The notes under the pieces: generated by a model
Told to the model about the DNA's origin: nothing
The model's input: only the letters and a program-made list of their open reading frames with translations
Databases searched by the model: none
Program-made: the position numbers and the translations under genes
Shown: in pieces, positions 9,518-17,470 of the stretch
How positions within the stretch are numbered: the stretch's first letter is position 1
How the letters are laid out: the number at the start of each line of letters is the position of its first letter
Source: CAWAMR01 sp963783095
GTDB lineage: Bacteria; Planctomycetota; Planctomycetia; Gemmatales; Gemmataceae
Assembly (NCBI GenBank): GCA_963783095.1
Contig: CAWAMR010000001.1
Location: 372,001-436,000 of the forward strand
Direction: 5' to 3'
Length of the DNA stretch: 64,000 bases

Positions 9518-10555
9518 TCAATTTGTAAAGCACTTGCCTGTTCGGCTATCTACGAGGTGACTCAAGAGCTGACTGGTGCAATTCTCCCAGGTGTACTGCC
9601 GGCCCAGTCGAGCACATTCCTCACGGTCACTCTGTTGAAGCGCTCGCTGCACGGCATCCCCCAGATCCTTATCCAGTGCCCCTACTTTTTCGTGCGTGAT
9701 GATGTCGATAGGACCCACTACCGGATAAGCTGCCACGGGAACACCTGTTGCCAGTGCCTCAACCATGACCAGTCCAAACGTGTCGGTCTTGCTGGGAAAG
9801 ACAAACAAATCCGCTTCGGCGTAGCATTGTGCCAGCGCCTCGCCGCGCCGATAGCCCAGGAAAATCGCTTCGGGATATTGTTTCTCCAGCCTGGGACGAA
9901 TGGGGCCGTCGCCGATAATCACTTTGGTTCCCGGCGTCTTCAGATGAAGGAAATCCTCGATCCCTTTTTCCTTGGAGACTCGTCCCACATAGAGCAAGAT
10001 GGGACGGGGATAAGGAAAGGTGCCGCGCGCTCGCGGATGAAACAAGGCCAGATCGACGCCGCGCGACCAGCGTTTCAAAGGGGGCGAGAACCCGCGGTGC
10101 CGGAGTTCCTGCTCCAAAGATGCCGTTGCGACCAGAATGGCGGAAGAGCGACGATGGAACCAGCGCATGAAGGCATAGCCGATGCCTGTGGGCAGCCAAA
10201 CCATTTCGTTGAGGTATTCAGGAAACTTGGTGTGATAGGATGTGGTAAAGAATCGCCGCGTTCCACGACAAAAACCGCGAACCGCCAGCCCGATCGGACC
10301 CTCTGTAGCTATGTGGATGGCATCCGGGTTGAATTTATGGATTCGAGTGGCGATCTCTTTTCGGGTCGGTCGGCAGAGCCGGATTTCCGTGTATAAAGGA
10401 CAGGGAAAGCCAGGAAACTGGTTCGGCTGAATGACCTTGACGCTGTGTCCCCAGTGCTCGAGTTGCTTGATACTGGTTTCCCAGGTACGAACCACTCCAT
10501 TGACCTGCGGCCGCCAGGCGTCCGTTGCCAAAAGAATACGTAACGGCTTATTCAT
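9518..10555 (-). CDS. Glycosyltransferase family 4
   Basis: The start is taken at ATG 10555 (MNKPLRILLATDAWRPQVNG), which fits the family; a longer frame upstream to 10699 overlaps the divergent small gene at 10574 and lacks sense. N-terminal Rossmann domain with DAWRPQVNGVVRT, typical of GT4 alpha-mannosyl/glucosyl transferases of the MgtA/PimB branch; C-terminal Rossmann domain with ILLYVGRVSKEKGI, a GDGP nucleotide loop and the acidic motif FPSKTDTFGLVMVEALATG. About 345 residues. Predicted to transfer a sugar from a nucleotide donor to a lipid or glycan acceptor at the inner membrane face; the acceptor cannot be told. Confidence 0.85.
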   Translation of the reverse strand: MNKPLRILLATDAWRPQVNGVVRTWETSIKQLEHWGHSVKVIQPNQFPGFPCPLYTEIRLCRPTRKEIATRIHKFNPDAIHIATEGPIGLAVRGFCRGTRRFFTTSYHTKFPEYLNEMVWLPTGIGYAFMRWFHRRSSAILVATASLEQELRHRGFSPPLKRWSRGVDLALFHPRARGTFPYPRPILLYVGRVSKEKGIEDFLHLKTPGTKVIIGDGPIRPRLEKQYPEAIFLGYRRGEALAQCYAEADLFVFPSKTDTFGLVMVEALATGVPVAAYPVVGPIDIITHEKVGALDKDLGDAVQRALQQSDREECARLGRQYTWENCTSQLLSHLVDSRTGKCFTN

Positions 10556-10573
10556 TGATTCGGAGAATCCTCC

Positions 10574-10771
10574 ATGCCCGATCCCGATAAACGCGCACTT
10601 CGCCAGCTCAAGCGCATCTTGAAACGCGCGGGCAGCAAACACCGTCGTCGCGACCTCAAACGTCAACTTGCCGAAAACCCCGAAGAGGCCGCTGAACAAA
10701 CCGAGAACCTCGGACGCAATCGATCAGATGCGTTGAATGGGCTGGACGGCAAGCCCAAATCCGAGGAGTAA
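10574..10771 (+). CDS. Small highly charged conserved protein
   Basis: 65 residues: MPDPDKRALRQLKRILKRAG, then HRRRDLKRQLAENPEEAAEQ and an acidic tail. The strongly basic N-terminal half followed by NPEEA resembles small proteins common in Gemmataceae (recollection, not a search). The start lies 18 bp from the divergent glycosyltransferase ATG, so both may share one control region. The stop at 10771 abuts the 3' end of the convergent propeller gene. The function is unknown; nucleic-acid binding is possible from the charge. Confidence 0.6.
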   Translation: MPDPDKRALRQLKRILKRAGSKHRRRDLKRQLAENPEEAAEQTENLGRNRSDALNGLDGKPKSEE

Positions 10772-10772
10772 A

Positions 10773-11990
10773 TTATTTCCCCACTTGCACACAGATCAAT
10801 TGCTTCGAATCGCGAGCGTACAACTTGCCGCCCGATAATGCTGTTGCCGCTCGAACCGGCTTCTCCAAAAGGGTCGCTTTTGCCAACTCTTTATAGCCTT
10901 CGGGCTTTGGTTCGATTAACACCAGAGCGCCGGTCTCGGCCATCGCCAGCATCAAACCATCCGCGAGCGTCAGCGTTGCGCATCCAAACGCAGGCTCCTT
11001 CCACATCACCTTGCCGGTTTTCCATTCCACACACCGAAGTTGTGCCTGACCACCCTCCTGCCGGCCATCCAGGCCGTAGAGGTAGCCGTTCAACAAGACT
11101 GGCGTGTTGTAATGGCAGGAGAGACTTTTGTCGCCTTTCCAGACTTCCGTGAGCTCGCCCCCCTTGCTTGCCTCCAACAGAACCGCCCCGGTGCCGTAAG
11201 AGGTAGAGATGAAAATCTGGTTGCCGCTGACGATGGGCGAAGCTGCGTTGACCGATGCATTGATTCGAGGACGCCAGGGATAGCTGTAAACTTCTTTCCC
11301 ATCGGCCGGCTTCAAGGCCAGCAATCCTTTGTGAGTGAAGAATACCGCAAGTTCCTCGCCATCGATCTTGGCGGTCACGGGGGAAGAATAGCTCACTCCA
11401 TCATCCGTCGATTTCCACAATTCTTTCCCGTTCGCCGGGTCGAACGCCACGACCCCAGCGCCCTTGGCTCCCACGTTGATGATCAACTTACCCGCCGCGA
11501 TCATGGGCGATGTGCCGACTCCGAAGAAGGCTTTGTTGACTCCGTAATCGGTGTTGATGTTTCGAGTCCACAACTTTTCGCCGGTCGTCAGGCGGAATGC
11601 CGATAAATCCCCATCCGCACCGAGCGTAAACACCTTTCCCGTAGCGACGAGCGGCGTCGATCGGGGGCCGTTATCGAAATTGAAGTCGTCGGTATAGCGA
11701 GTTCGGTAGGTTGTCTTCCATTGCGCTTTGCCGGTGGCCGCATCGAGAGATTCCAGCACTTCCTCATTTTCGACCCGATGAAAAAGGATGACCTGGGTAC
11801 TCACGACGACCGGAGCGCTCCATCCCGATCCCACCGGCTTCTTCCAGAGCACTTTTGGCCCATCGGCACCCCAGGTGCGCGCCAGGCCCGTTTCGGTGGA
11901 GATGCCGTCCCGATTGGGGCCGAGATATTGCGGCCAATCCGCGGCAAGCAGGCCGCTCGCACTCAAGATCGCAACTAGAATTGTCCGCAT
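10773..11990 (-). CDS. Exported PQQ-binding-like beta-propeller protein
   Basis: The start is taken at ATG 11990 because it gives a classic signal peptide (MRTILVAILSASGLLAADWP), then WPQYLGPNRDGIS, the standard opening of planctomycete outer-membrane-protein-assembly-BamB-like/PQQ propellers. Repeats such as DAATGKAQWKTTY, LTTGEKLWTRN and DPANGKELWKS are the Trp-docking blades. 405 residues, ends LICVQVGK. Probably periplasmic; a true quinoprotein dehydrogenase active site is not evident, so it may only be a scaffold or binding protein. Confidence 0.82.
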   Translation of the reverse strand: MRTILVAILSASGLLAADWPQYLGPNRDGISTETGLARTWGADGPKVLWKKPVGSGWSAPVVVSTQVILFHRVENEEVLESLDAATGKAQWKTTYRTRYTDDFNFDNGPRSTPLVATGKVFTLGADGDLSAFRLTTGEKLWTRNINTDYGVNKAFFGVGTSPMIAAGKLIINVGAKGAGVVAFDPANGKELWKSTDDGVSYSSPVTAKIDGEELAVFFTHKGLLALKPADGKEVYSYPWRPRINASVNAASPIVSGNQIFISTSYGTGAVLLEASKGGELTEVWKGDKSLSCHYNTPVLLNGYLYGLDGRQEGGQAQLRCVEWKTGKVMWKEPAFGCATLTLADGLMLAMAETGALVLIEPKPEGYKELAKATLLEKPVRAATALSGGKLYARDSKQLICVQVGK

Positions 11991-12096
11991 GACAGACCTC
12001 CTACCGATCGAAAAAATCACCGACCAAATCGATTGCAACACCCATGACCAACTTGTATCACCCGCACGTTGACTTATAATACGGTTCCCGGTTCGC

Positions 12097-13107
12097 GTGG
12101 CTCGTCCAACCCTTCGGAGTATCCGCAAGGTGCATCCTCCATCGATCCAGTATCGCGCTTTCCGCAATACCGATGCGCCGGGTCTCGTCACGATTTGGAA
12201 CGAGTCATTCCCGCATCGCGGAACGTATACGCTTCGCTCCGCGCAATCGCTCGAACGCTGGGTTTTCTCGAAGGTCTACTTCGATCCGCAGGGCCTGATT
12301 ATCGCCGAATCCGAGGGGGCTCCGGTCGGTTTCATGCATGCCGGTTTTGGACCCAACGCCGATCAATCCGCTCTCGATTTCACATCGGGCATCATCTGTC
12401 TGGGCGCAGTTCGGCTCGCACAGCGCCGGCATAGAATCGGTACGGAGTTGGTCCGAAGGGCCGAGGAATATCTTAGAAGTCGAGGGGCGACACAAATCAT
12501 CGCGGGCTCATTTCGTACCGAAAACCCATTTTATTTTGGACTCTATGGAGGCAGTAATTCGCCGGGGATTTTGCAAACGGATTGCGATGCGCAGCCCTTT
12601 CTGCAATCACTCGGCTATCGTCCCCATTGCAAGGCTCTGATTTTTCAACGGAGGCTCGATCATTCCACTACCGTCGTGGATGCCCGTTTCATTGCCTTGC
12701 GCCGTCGATATGAGCCTCAAGCACTGCCCCGGCCCAAAGCTGGAACCTGGTGGCAGGAAAACGTCTTATCGATGTTGGAGCCTTTCAAATATCAGTTGGT
12801 CGATAAGGCGACCAATGAAGTTGTGGCGCAAGCGATCTACTGGGAAATGGAAGGGTTCGGCTGGCGCTGGGGAGTGCCGGCGATCGGGATCATCGATCTT
12901 CACGTGCGCGAAGACGTTCGCAAACTGGGATTGGCGAAGTTACTGCTGGCGAACCTGTTGCGTTACGTGCAGGAGCAATATTTTGGAATCGTCGAGATGC
13001 AGGTGCCGGAGGAAAATCAACCAACCATAAAGTTGTTTCGCTCGCTGGGATTTCAGCACGTGGATACAGGATTCGGATACTCTAAAACCATGAAGAATGA
13101 CGGCTAA
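12097..13107 (+). CDS. Double GNAT-domain acetyltransferase
   Basis: GTG start at 12097 (MARPTLRSIRKVHPPSIQYR); 336 residues. The first GNAT half (residues about 15-190) shows LGAVRLAQRRHRIGTELVRR, a version of the acetyl-CoA pyrophosphate loop (Q/R-x-x-G-x-G/A). The second half (about 215-335) shows IIDLHVREDVRKLGLAKLLL and EMQVPEENQPTIKLFRSLGF. Likely acetylates a small molecule or protein N-terminus; the substrate is unknown. Its last four bases overlap the 3' end of the convergent VTT protein. Confidence 0.8.
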   Translation: MARPTLRSIRKVHPPSIQYRAFRNTDAPGLVTIWNESFPHRGTYTLRSAQSLERWVFSKVYFDPQGLIIAESEGAPVGFMHAGFGPNADQSALDFTSGIICLGAVRLAQRRHRIGTELVRRAEEYLRSRGATQIIAGSFRTENPFYFGLYGGSNSPGILQTDCDAQPFLQSLGYRPHCKALIFQRRLDHSTTVVDARFIALRRRYEPQALPRPKAGTWWQENVLSMLEPFKYQLVDKATNEVVAQAIYWEMEGFGWRWGVPAIGIIDLHVREDVRKLGLAKLLLANLLRYVQEQYFGIVEMQVPEENQPTIKLFRSLGFQHVDTGFGYSKTMKNDG

Positions 13108-13850
13108 ATCGGGATGCCCGTTTTCTGGGTTGTTTCGGTTACGCGCATGCCGGGCATGACGATACGCAGGAGCACCGGAATCAGCACCAGAAGCATCAGG
13201 GACAGCAGCGTTTCCAGCGATACAAAATCGCTCGCGGAATGGATATGCGATACTGCGGCCCCTGCGTTGACGAAGACGATGGTCGCCGGGAGCATGCCCA
13301 GAGCTGTCACCCACGAATAGGTCGAAACTCGAATCTGCGTCAGACCCATCAGGAGATTGACGATAAAAAATGGGAAGATCGGGGTTAGACGCAGCAACAG
13401 AAGGTAGTACCACCCTTCGCGTTCGATGCCGCGATCGGTTGCGCTGAACCATTGATGAATACGTTCTTGTCGCGCTGCGAGGCATCTGATGATTCGTTGA
13501 AACAGATATCGACTCAGAAGCATGGCCTGGATTGCTCCCAGGAATGAAGCAGGATGACAAATCAGCAGCCCCTGCCATCGGCCGAAGAGGAACCCGCCTG
13601 CGAACATCATGCCCGATGCTACCGGCACAGAAAACCCGATGAGAAGAAACATGATGCCGAAAAAGAGAATGCTCCAGAGCCAGGGAGATTCTGCCACCGC
13701 AGCTTTCCATACCGCCTGGTGCTGAAGGAACTCTTCCTCGCCGGGGCCAACCAGGAAAAAAGTGAATACCGCGCTAAAGACCACCGCACCGATGATTTTT
13801 CTCGGTGTCAGCAGAAATCGCATCGCCATTCGCGGAGAAATTGAGTTCAT
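13104..13850 (-). CDS. TVP38/TMEM64 (VTT/DedA-like) membrane protein
   Basis: 248 residues, several membrane helices: FSAVFTFFLVG, WLWSILFFGIMFLLIGFSVP, then the VTT-domain core (GMMFAGGFLFGRWQG, LLLLRLTPIFPFFIVNLLMG) and a C-terminal helix pair. The family includes YdjX/YdjZ and SNARE-associated proteins, thought to move lipids across the inner membrane. A later ATG (MAMRFLLTP) is possible. It is tail-to-tail with the GNAT gene, sharing four bases. Confidence 0.82.
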   Translation of the reverse strand: MNSISPRMAMRFLLTPRKIIGAVVFSAVFTFFLVGPGEEEFLQHQAVWKAAVAESPWLWSILFFGIMFLLIGFSVPVASGMMFAGGFLFGRWQGLLICHPASFLGAIQAMLLSRYLFQRIIRCLAARQERIHQWFSATDRGIEREGWYYLLLLRLTPIFPFFIVNLLMGLTQIRVSTYSWVTALGMLPATIVFVNAGAAVSHIHSASDFVSLETLLSLMLLVLIPVLLRIVMPGMRVTETTQKTGIPI

Positions 13851-14055
13851 GCAGAGACAGCAATAAGAGGAACGTGCCGACTCGCAGGTTGATTATACGA
13901 TGCGCAGACTCAATGGCTTGGGGGTGCGGCAAATCTTCCTGGCAAGCATGGTGCTGATGCCATCTGGGTTTGTTCCCTCTCCGGGGAGAGGGCTAGGGTG
14001 AGGGGCGAACCTTTCACCCTCCCATACTCGTTTTTTAGGGTTGAAGGACTTTCCC

Positions 14056-14107
14056 CCACCCTCCACCCTCCACCCTCCACCCTCCACCCTCCACCCTCCA
14101 CCCTCCA
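14056..14107 (+). repeat. CCACCCT heptamer tandem array upstream of uppP
   Basis: Seven perfect CCACCCT units plus a partial one. The complementary strand reads GGGTGGAGGGTGGAGGG, with seven evenly spaced G-runs able to form a G-quadruplex. It ends 68 bp before the uppP start. Just upstream (13975-13992) is the hairpin CCCTCTCCGGGGAGAGGG. Confidence 0.85.
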
Positions 14108-14174
14108 CACGACTTGTCATCTCTTCGTCGCAATCGGACAATACTCTTCCAAGCGGTTCCAATGGGAGAAATCG

Positions 14175-15023
14175 ATGTCATTGTTGGAAGCATTGGTAAT
14201 GGGCGTGATTCAGGGATTGACCGAGTTTCTTCCCATCAGCAGCACCGCCCATCTTTTCGTCATTCCTCAATTGTTGGGCTGGGGAGATCGGGGTTCTGCC
14301 TTCACAGCGGTCATTCAATTGGGAACTCTGGTCGCAGTGATTTGGTATTTTCGCGAAGACATCGCGCGGATCGTTCAGGCTGCATGGGTCGACGTGAAAA
14401 CGCGCCGTTACGGAACCTCGCACGATGCCAAAATGGCCTGGATGATTGCGGTCGGGACGGTGCCCGTGGTCATCGTCGGAGTGACTTTCAAGAAATACAT
14501 CACTGAAGACTTTCGCACTCTCTACGTTATCGCCTGGGCCGCCATCGGATTTGCACTCCTGCTGCTGATCGCCGAGATCATCGCCCACCTGCGCAAGAAA
14601 GCGGGAAACCCCGGACGAGATGAGGAGTCGATTGGTTGGAAAGATGCGATCGTCATTGGTGTGTTTCAGGCTTTGGCACCGATACCGGGGGCCTCGCGTT
14701 CGGGGACGACGATCACAGGTGGTCTGATCGTGGGGCTCTCACGCTCGGCCGCCGCCCGGTTTTCATTCTTGCTATCGCTGCCGGCCGTGTTCGCGGCGGC
14801 GGTGAAACAACTGTACGATGAGCGCCATGACTTGCTCGGCAAAGATAAAGTGGTTGCCTTGATCGTGGCTACCGTAGTTTCAGGGATTGTCGGTTATGCT
14901 TCCATCGCCTTCTTGATAAACTTCCTTCGGCGCTATTCAACGTATGTGTTCATCGGTTACCGCCTGATCTTTGGGGCGGTGCTGTTGTGGCTGCTTCAAG
15001 CGGGCTTGATAAGTGCAAAATGA
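14175..15023 (+). CDS. uppP: Undecaprenyl-diphosphate phosphatase
   Basis: Recycles the C55 lipid carrier by removing a phosphate from undecaprenyl diphosphate; integral inner-membrane enzyme. 282 residues from ATG 14175 (SD GGGAG); the longer open frame to 13998 only translates the CCACCCT array. Both family signatures are visible: QGLTEFLPISSTAHL (residues 13-27) and PIPGASRSGTT (169-179). About eight hydrophobic helices. Overlaps the next gene by ATGA, suggesting translational coupling. It supports peptidoglycan and the polysaccharide synthesis encoded further along. Confidence 0.93.
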   Translation: MSLLEALVMGVIQGLTEFLPISSTAHLFVIPQLLGWGDRGSAFTAVIQLGTLVAVIWYFREDIARIVQAAWVDVKTRRYGTSHDAKMAWMIAVGTVPVVIVGVTFKKYITEDFRTLYVIAWAAIGFALLLLIAEIIAHLRKKAGNPGRDEESIGWKDAIVIGVFQALAPIPGASRSGTTITGGLIVGLSRSAAARFSFLLSLPAVFAAAVKQLYDERHDLLGKDKVVALIVATVVSGIVGYASIAFLINFLRRYSTYVFIGYRLIFGAVLLWLLQAGLISAK

Positions 15024-15937
15024 GTCTCTCCATGATACGTTCTCTCTCCCTACTTGCGTTGTTTCTGCCAACAACTGTTTGCCGAGCAGAGGAAAAACCG
15101 CTCGCCCAGGGATGGGACTACGTTCCGAGCATGAAAAAAGTCGCAGCGATCTCCAAAGGCAGGCCCGGCGTTGTGCTGCACATTGGCGATTCCATTACTT
15201 ACTCGAATCCGTACGGCCAGTGGGCACGCAACGGCCAGGGCAAGACCGATGTCGATAAGGCGATTCTCGCCTGGATGCATACCGGGAAAGATGATGATTC
15301 AGACGGCTGGTATCTGGCGCGCTTCGATCATCCCGCCGGCGGGCGATCTTATACGGCATGCAGCGGCATTCGCACCGAGGAAATGCTGGCGGGCGGTAAG
15401 CAGAAGATGCCGGCCCTCGAACAGATCCTGGATAAGTATCGCCCGCAAATCGTTGTGTTCATGTTGGGCACGAACGATGCAAGCGCCAATCGGAAACTCG
15501 CTGCTTTCAAAGCCGATTATCTCAAATCGATCGATCTGATGCTGTCGCGCGGGATCATACCGATCGTTTCAACCATCCCGCCCCATATTAGTCGCAAGGA
15601 ACTCGCGGCATCTTACAGTGAGGCGATTCGCGCCATTGCGAAGGATAAGGGATTGCCTCTCATCGATTTTGAAAAGGAGATTTTCGCCCGGCGGCCCGAT
15701 GATTGGAATGGCACACTTTTGAACAAAAACGATGTTCACCCAAGCGGAGGATCGGGGAACGTAACTTCCGCTTCTGCCCCGACCGCGGAGAATCTTAAAT
15801 CCTGCGGCTATCTCCTGCGTGGCTGGCTGTCCGTGAAAAAGATTGCCGAAGTCAAATCGAGCGTTCTCGATGGATTGCCAAAATCTTTGCCCATGCTGAA
15901 GACTCCGCCACCGGAAGGGAAACCCGTTGATTCATGA
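15020..15937 (+). CDS. Exported SGNH/GDSL-type hydrolase
   Basis: The ATG at 15020 overlaps the uppP stop (ATGA). Signal peptide MSLSMIRSLSLLALFLPTTV, cleaved near CRAEE. SGNH blocks: HIGDSIT (Ser nucleophile), SGIRTEEML (Gly block), LGTNDAS (Asn) and NDVHPSGG (Asp/His). 305 residues. Members hydrolyse esters, often acetyl groups on polysaccharides or lipids, in the periplasm; the substrate is not deducible. Confidence 0.85.
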   Translation: MSLSMIRSLSLLALFLPTTVCRAEEKPLAQGWDYVPSMKKVAAISKGRPGVVLHIGDSITYSNPYGQWARNGQGKTDVDKAILAWMHTGKDDDSDGWYLARFDHPAGGRSYTACSGIRTEEMLAGGKQKMPALEQILDKYRPQIVVFMLGTNDASANRKLAAFKADYLKSIDLMLSRGIIPIVSTIPPHISRKELAASYSEAIRAIAKDKGLPLIDFEKEIFARRPDDWNGTLLNKNDVHPSGGSGNVTSASAPTAENLKSCGYLLRGWLSVKKIAEVKSSVLDGLPKSLPMLKTPPPEGKPVDS

Positions 15938-15970
15938 CGCGCGGCGCGTATTACCGTGGAGTGGTTGCAC

Positions 15971-16803
15971 ATGAAACAATACCTTGATCTACTGGCGTTC
16001 GTCCGACATCACGGGCACCGAAAAGCGCAACGTGCCCATCTGGCCGACGGCCGGCAGCCTGAAGTGTACAGCATATTCGGCTACCAGTTTCGGCACGATC
16101 TCAACGCTGGTTTCCCGATGGTTACCACCAAGCGATTGCCGTGGGCAGCCATCGTTCATGAATTGATCTGGTTTCTGAGCGGCTCAACCAACGTCGAATA
16201 TCTCCGTCGCCACCGGGTAACCATCTGGAATGAATGGGCCGACAGTCAGGGCGAGCTTGGTCCGGTCTATGGCAAGCAGTGGCGGCGCTGGCCGAAGCCG
16301 GATGGCGGAACGGTCGATCAAATTGCCAACCTTGTGGAGGGGATTCGGCATGTCGTCGCCGATCCGCACGCGTCGGAAGCTCGAAGGCTGTTGCTGACCG
16401 CCTGGAACCCCGGCGACATGCCCGATCCGCGCGTGCCGACCGGTTGTCATACGATGGCTCAATTCAACGTGACCGCCGGCAAGCTCTCTTGTCAGATGTA
16501 TCAGCGCCTCCGCCGATCTGTTTCTGGGAGTGCCCTTCAACATCGCATCGTATGCGCTCCTGACCCATCTGCTGGCGAAGGTGACGGGCCTGGGAGTCGG
16601 CGATTACATACATACCTTCGGCGATGCTCATATTTACGACAATCACTTACACCAGGTCGATGAGCAACTGAAGCGCGCCTCGTTCGTTGCCAACGCTGGA
16701 ACTGGATGATTCGATAACATCGATGGATGACCTTCGCCTGGAACAGATTCATATTCGGGGTTACGATCCCTATCCGGCCCTGCGCGGCGAAGTCGCAATA
16801 TGA
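15971..16803 (+). CDS. thyA: Thymidylate synthase, frameshifted
   Basis: Makes dTMP from dUMP using 5,10-methylene-tetrahydrofolate. Start chosen at ATG 15971 (MKQYLDLLAFVRHHG); a GTG at 15956 is in frame. Visible: FPMVTTKRLPW, ELIWFLSGSTNVEYL, IWNEWADSQGELGPVYGKQW, catalytic Cys in PTGCHTMAQFNV. At about 16507 one extra C changes the frame: SADLFLGVPFNIASYALLTH and FGDAHIYDNHLHQVDEQLK follow in frame 3. A second shift near 16678 leads to the tail GYDPYPALRGEVAI, stop 16801-16803. The folA ATG at 16800 overlaps this stop (ATGA), the classic thyA-folA pair. The Gly before the catalytic Cys (usually Pro) is unusual. Confidence 0.88.
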
Positions 16804-17339
16804 AAATCTCTCTCATCGTGGCAATGTCCCAGGATTTTCTGATCGGGACCGAAAAGGGGTTACCGTGGCATTTGCCGAACGACCTGAAGCGATTCCGCAA
16901 ACTGACAATGGGCAAACCGCTCATTCTGGGGCGCAAGACGATGGAAATACTCGGCAAGCCATTGCCGGGCCGGCCTCATATCGTCTTGACCCACCGGAAA
17001 GATTACCGGCACGAAGGATGCATCATCGCGCATTCCATTGAAGACGCGATTCTGAAAGCGCGAGCCTTGTTGACGGAACTTCAGCAAGATGAAATCATGG
17101 TGATCGGCGGTGCGGAGGTATTTCGCGCTGCAATGCCGTTTGTGGAGCGCATGTATGTGACGATTGTGGACGGGGAATTTCAGGGTGTCACTTATTTGCC
17201 GGAAGAGTGTCGAGTCTTTGCCGGCGAGAATTGGCAGATTGTCAGCACAGAAGTCGTCGAAGAGGATGAAAGGAATCGGTATCCGTCGCGATTTCTGGTT
17301 TGTGAGAGAAAGCTAGCATGCAACGATGTTAAATCATGA
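16800..17339 (+). CDS. folA: Dihydrofolate reductase
   Basis: NADPH-dependent reduction of dihydrofolate to tetrahydrofolate, regenerating the cofactor consumed by ThyA. 179 residues; MKISLIVAMSQDFLIGTEKG, LPWHLPNDLKRFRKLTMGK with the substrate-binding acid, LGRKTMEILGKPLPGR and IMVIGGAEVF are standard DHFR elements. Translationally coupled to thyA by ATGA overlap. Intact, unlike thyA. Confidence 0.94.
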   Translation: MKISLIVAMSQDFLIGTEKGLPWHLPNDLKRFRKLTMGKPLILGRKTMEILGKPLPGRPHIVLTHRKDYRHEGCIIAHSIEDAILKARALLTELQQDEIMVIGGAEVFRAAMPFVERMYVTIVDGEFQGVTYLPEECRVFAGENWQIVSTEVVEEDERNRYPSRFLVCERKLACNDVKS

Positions 17340-17414
17340 ACGGGAAAAAAGTTATCCATTTTTGCGGCATGAGAGAAATTGACCTGTGGGTGTAACCACA
17401 TTCTCTGGGGGTCG

Positions 17415-17470
17415 TAGCGGCAGCTTCCAGCCGCCGAGAGGTTGCAGACGGCGGCAGGATGCCGCCGCTA
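17415..17470 (+). terminator. Hairpin after folA, abutting the group II intron
   Basis: Imperfect inverted repeat TAGCGGCAGCTTCCAGCCGCC (17415-17435, read in two parts: TAGCGGCAGC and TTCCAGCCGCC) with GGCGGCAGGATGCCGCCGCT (17450-17469). The intron 5' end GTGCGCC starts directly at 17471. Insertion directly behind a terminator-like stem is the known habit of class C bacterial group II introns. Confidence 0.6.

Noticed and set aside
9518..10396. 303-codon plus-strand frame at 9485-10396 opposite the glycosyltransferase
   Set aside because: Shadow of the minus-strand gene; the antisense text has no family features.
12060..12082. TTGACTTATAAT as a promoter of the GNAT gene
   Set aside because: The -35-like and -10-like hexamers nearly touch instead of being 16-18 bp apart.
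13893..14162. Minus-strand frames with repeated WRVEGGG text
   Set aside because: Pure translation of the CCACCCT array; not a protein.
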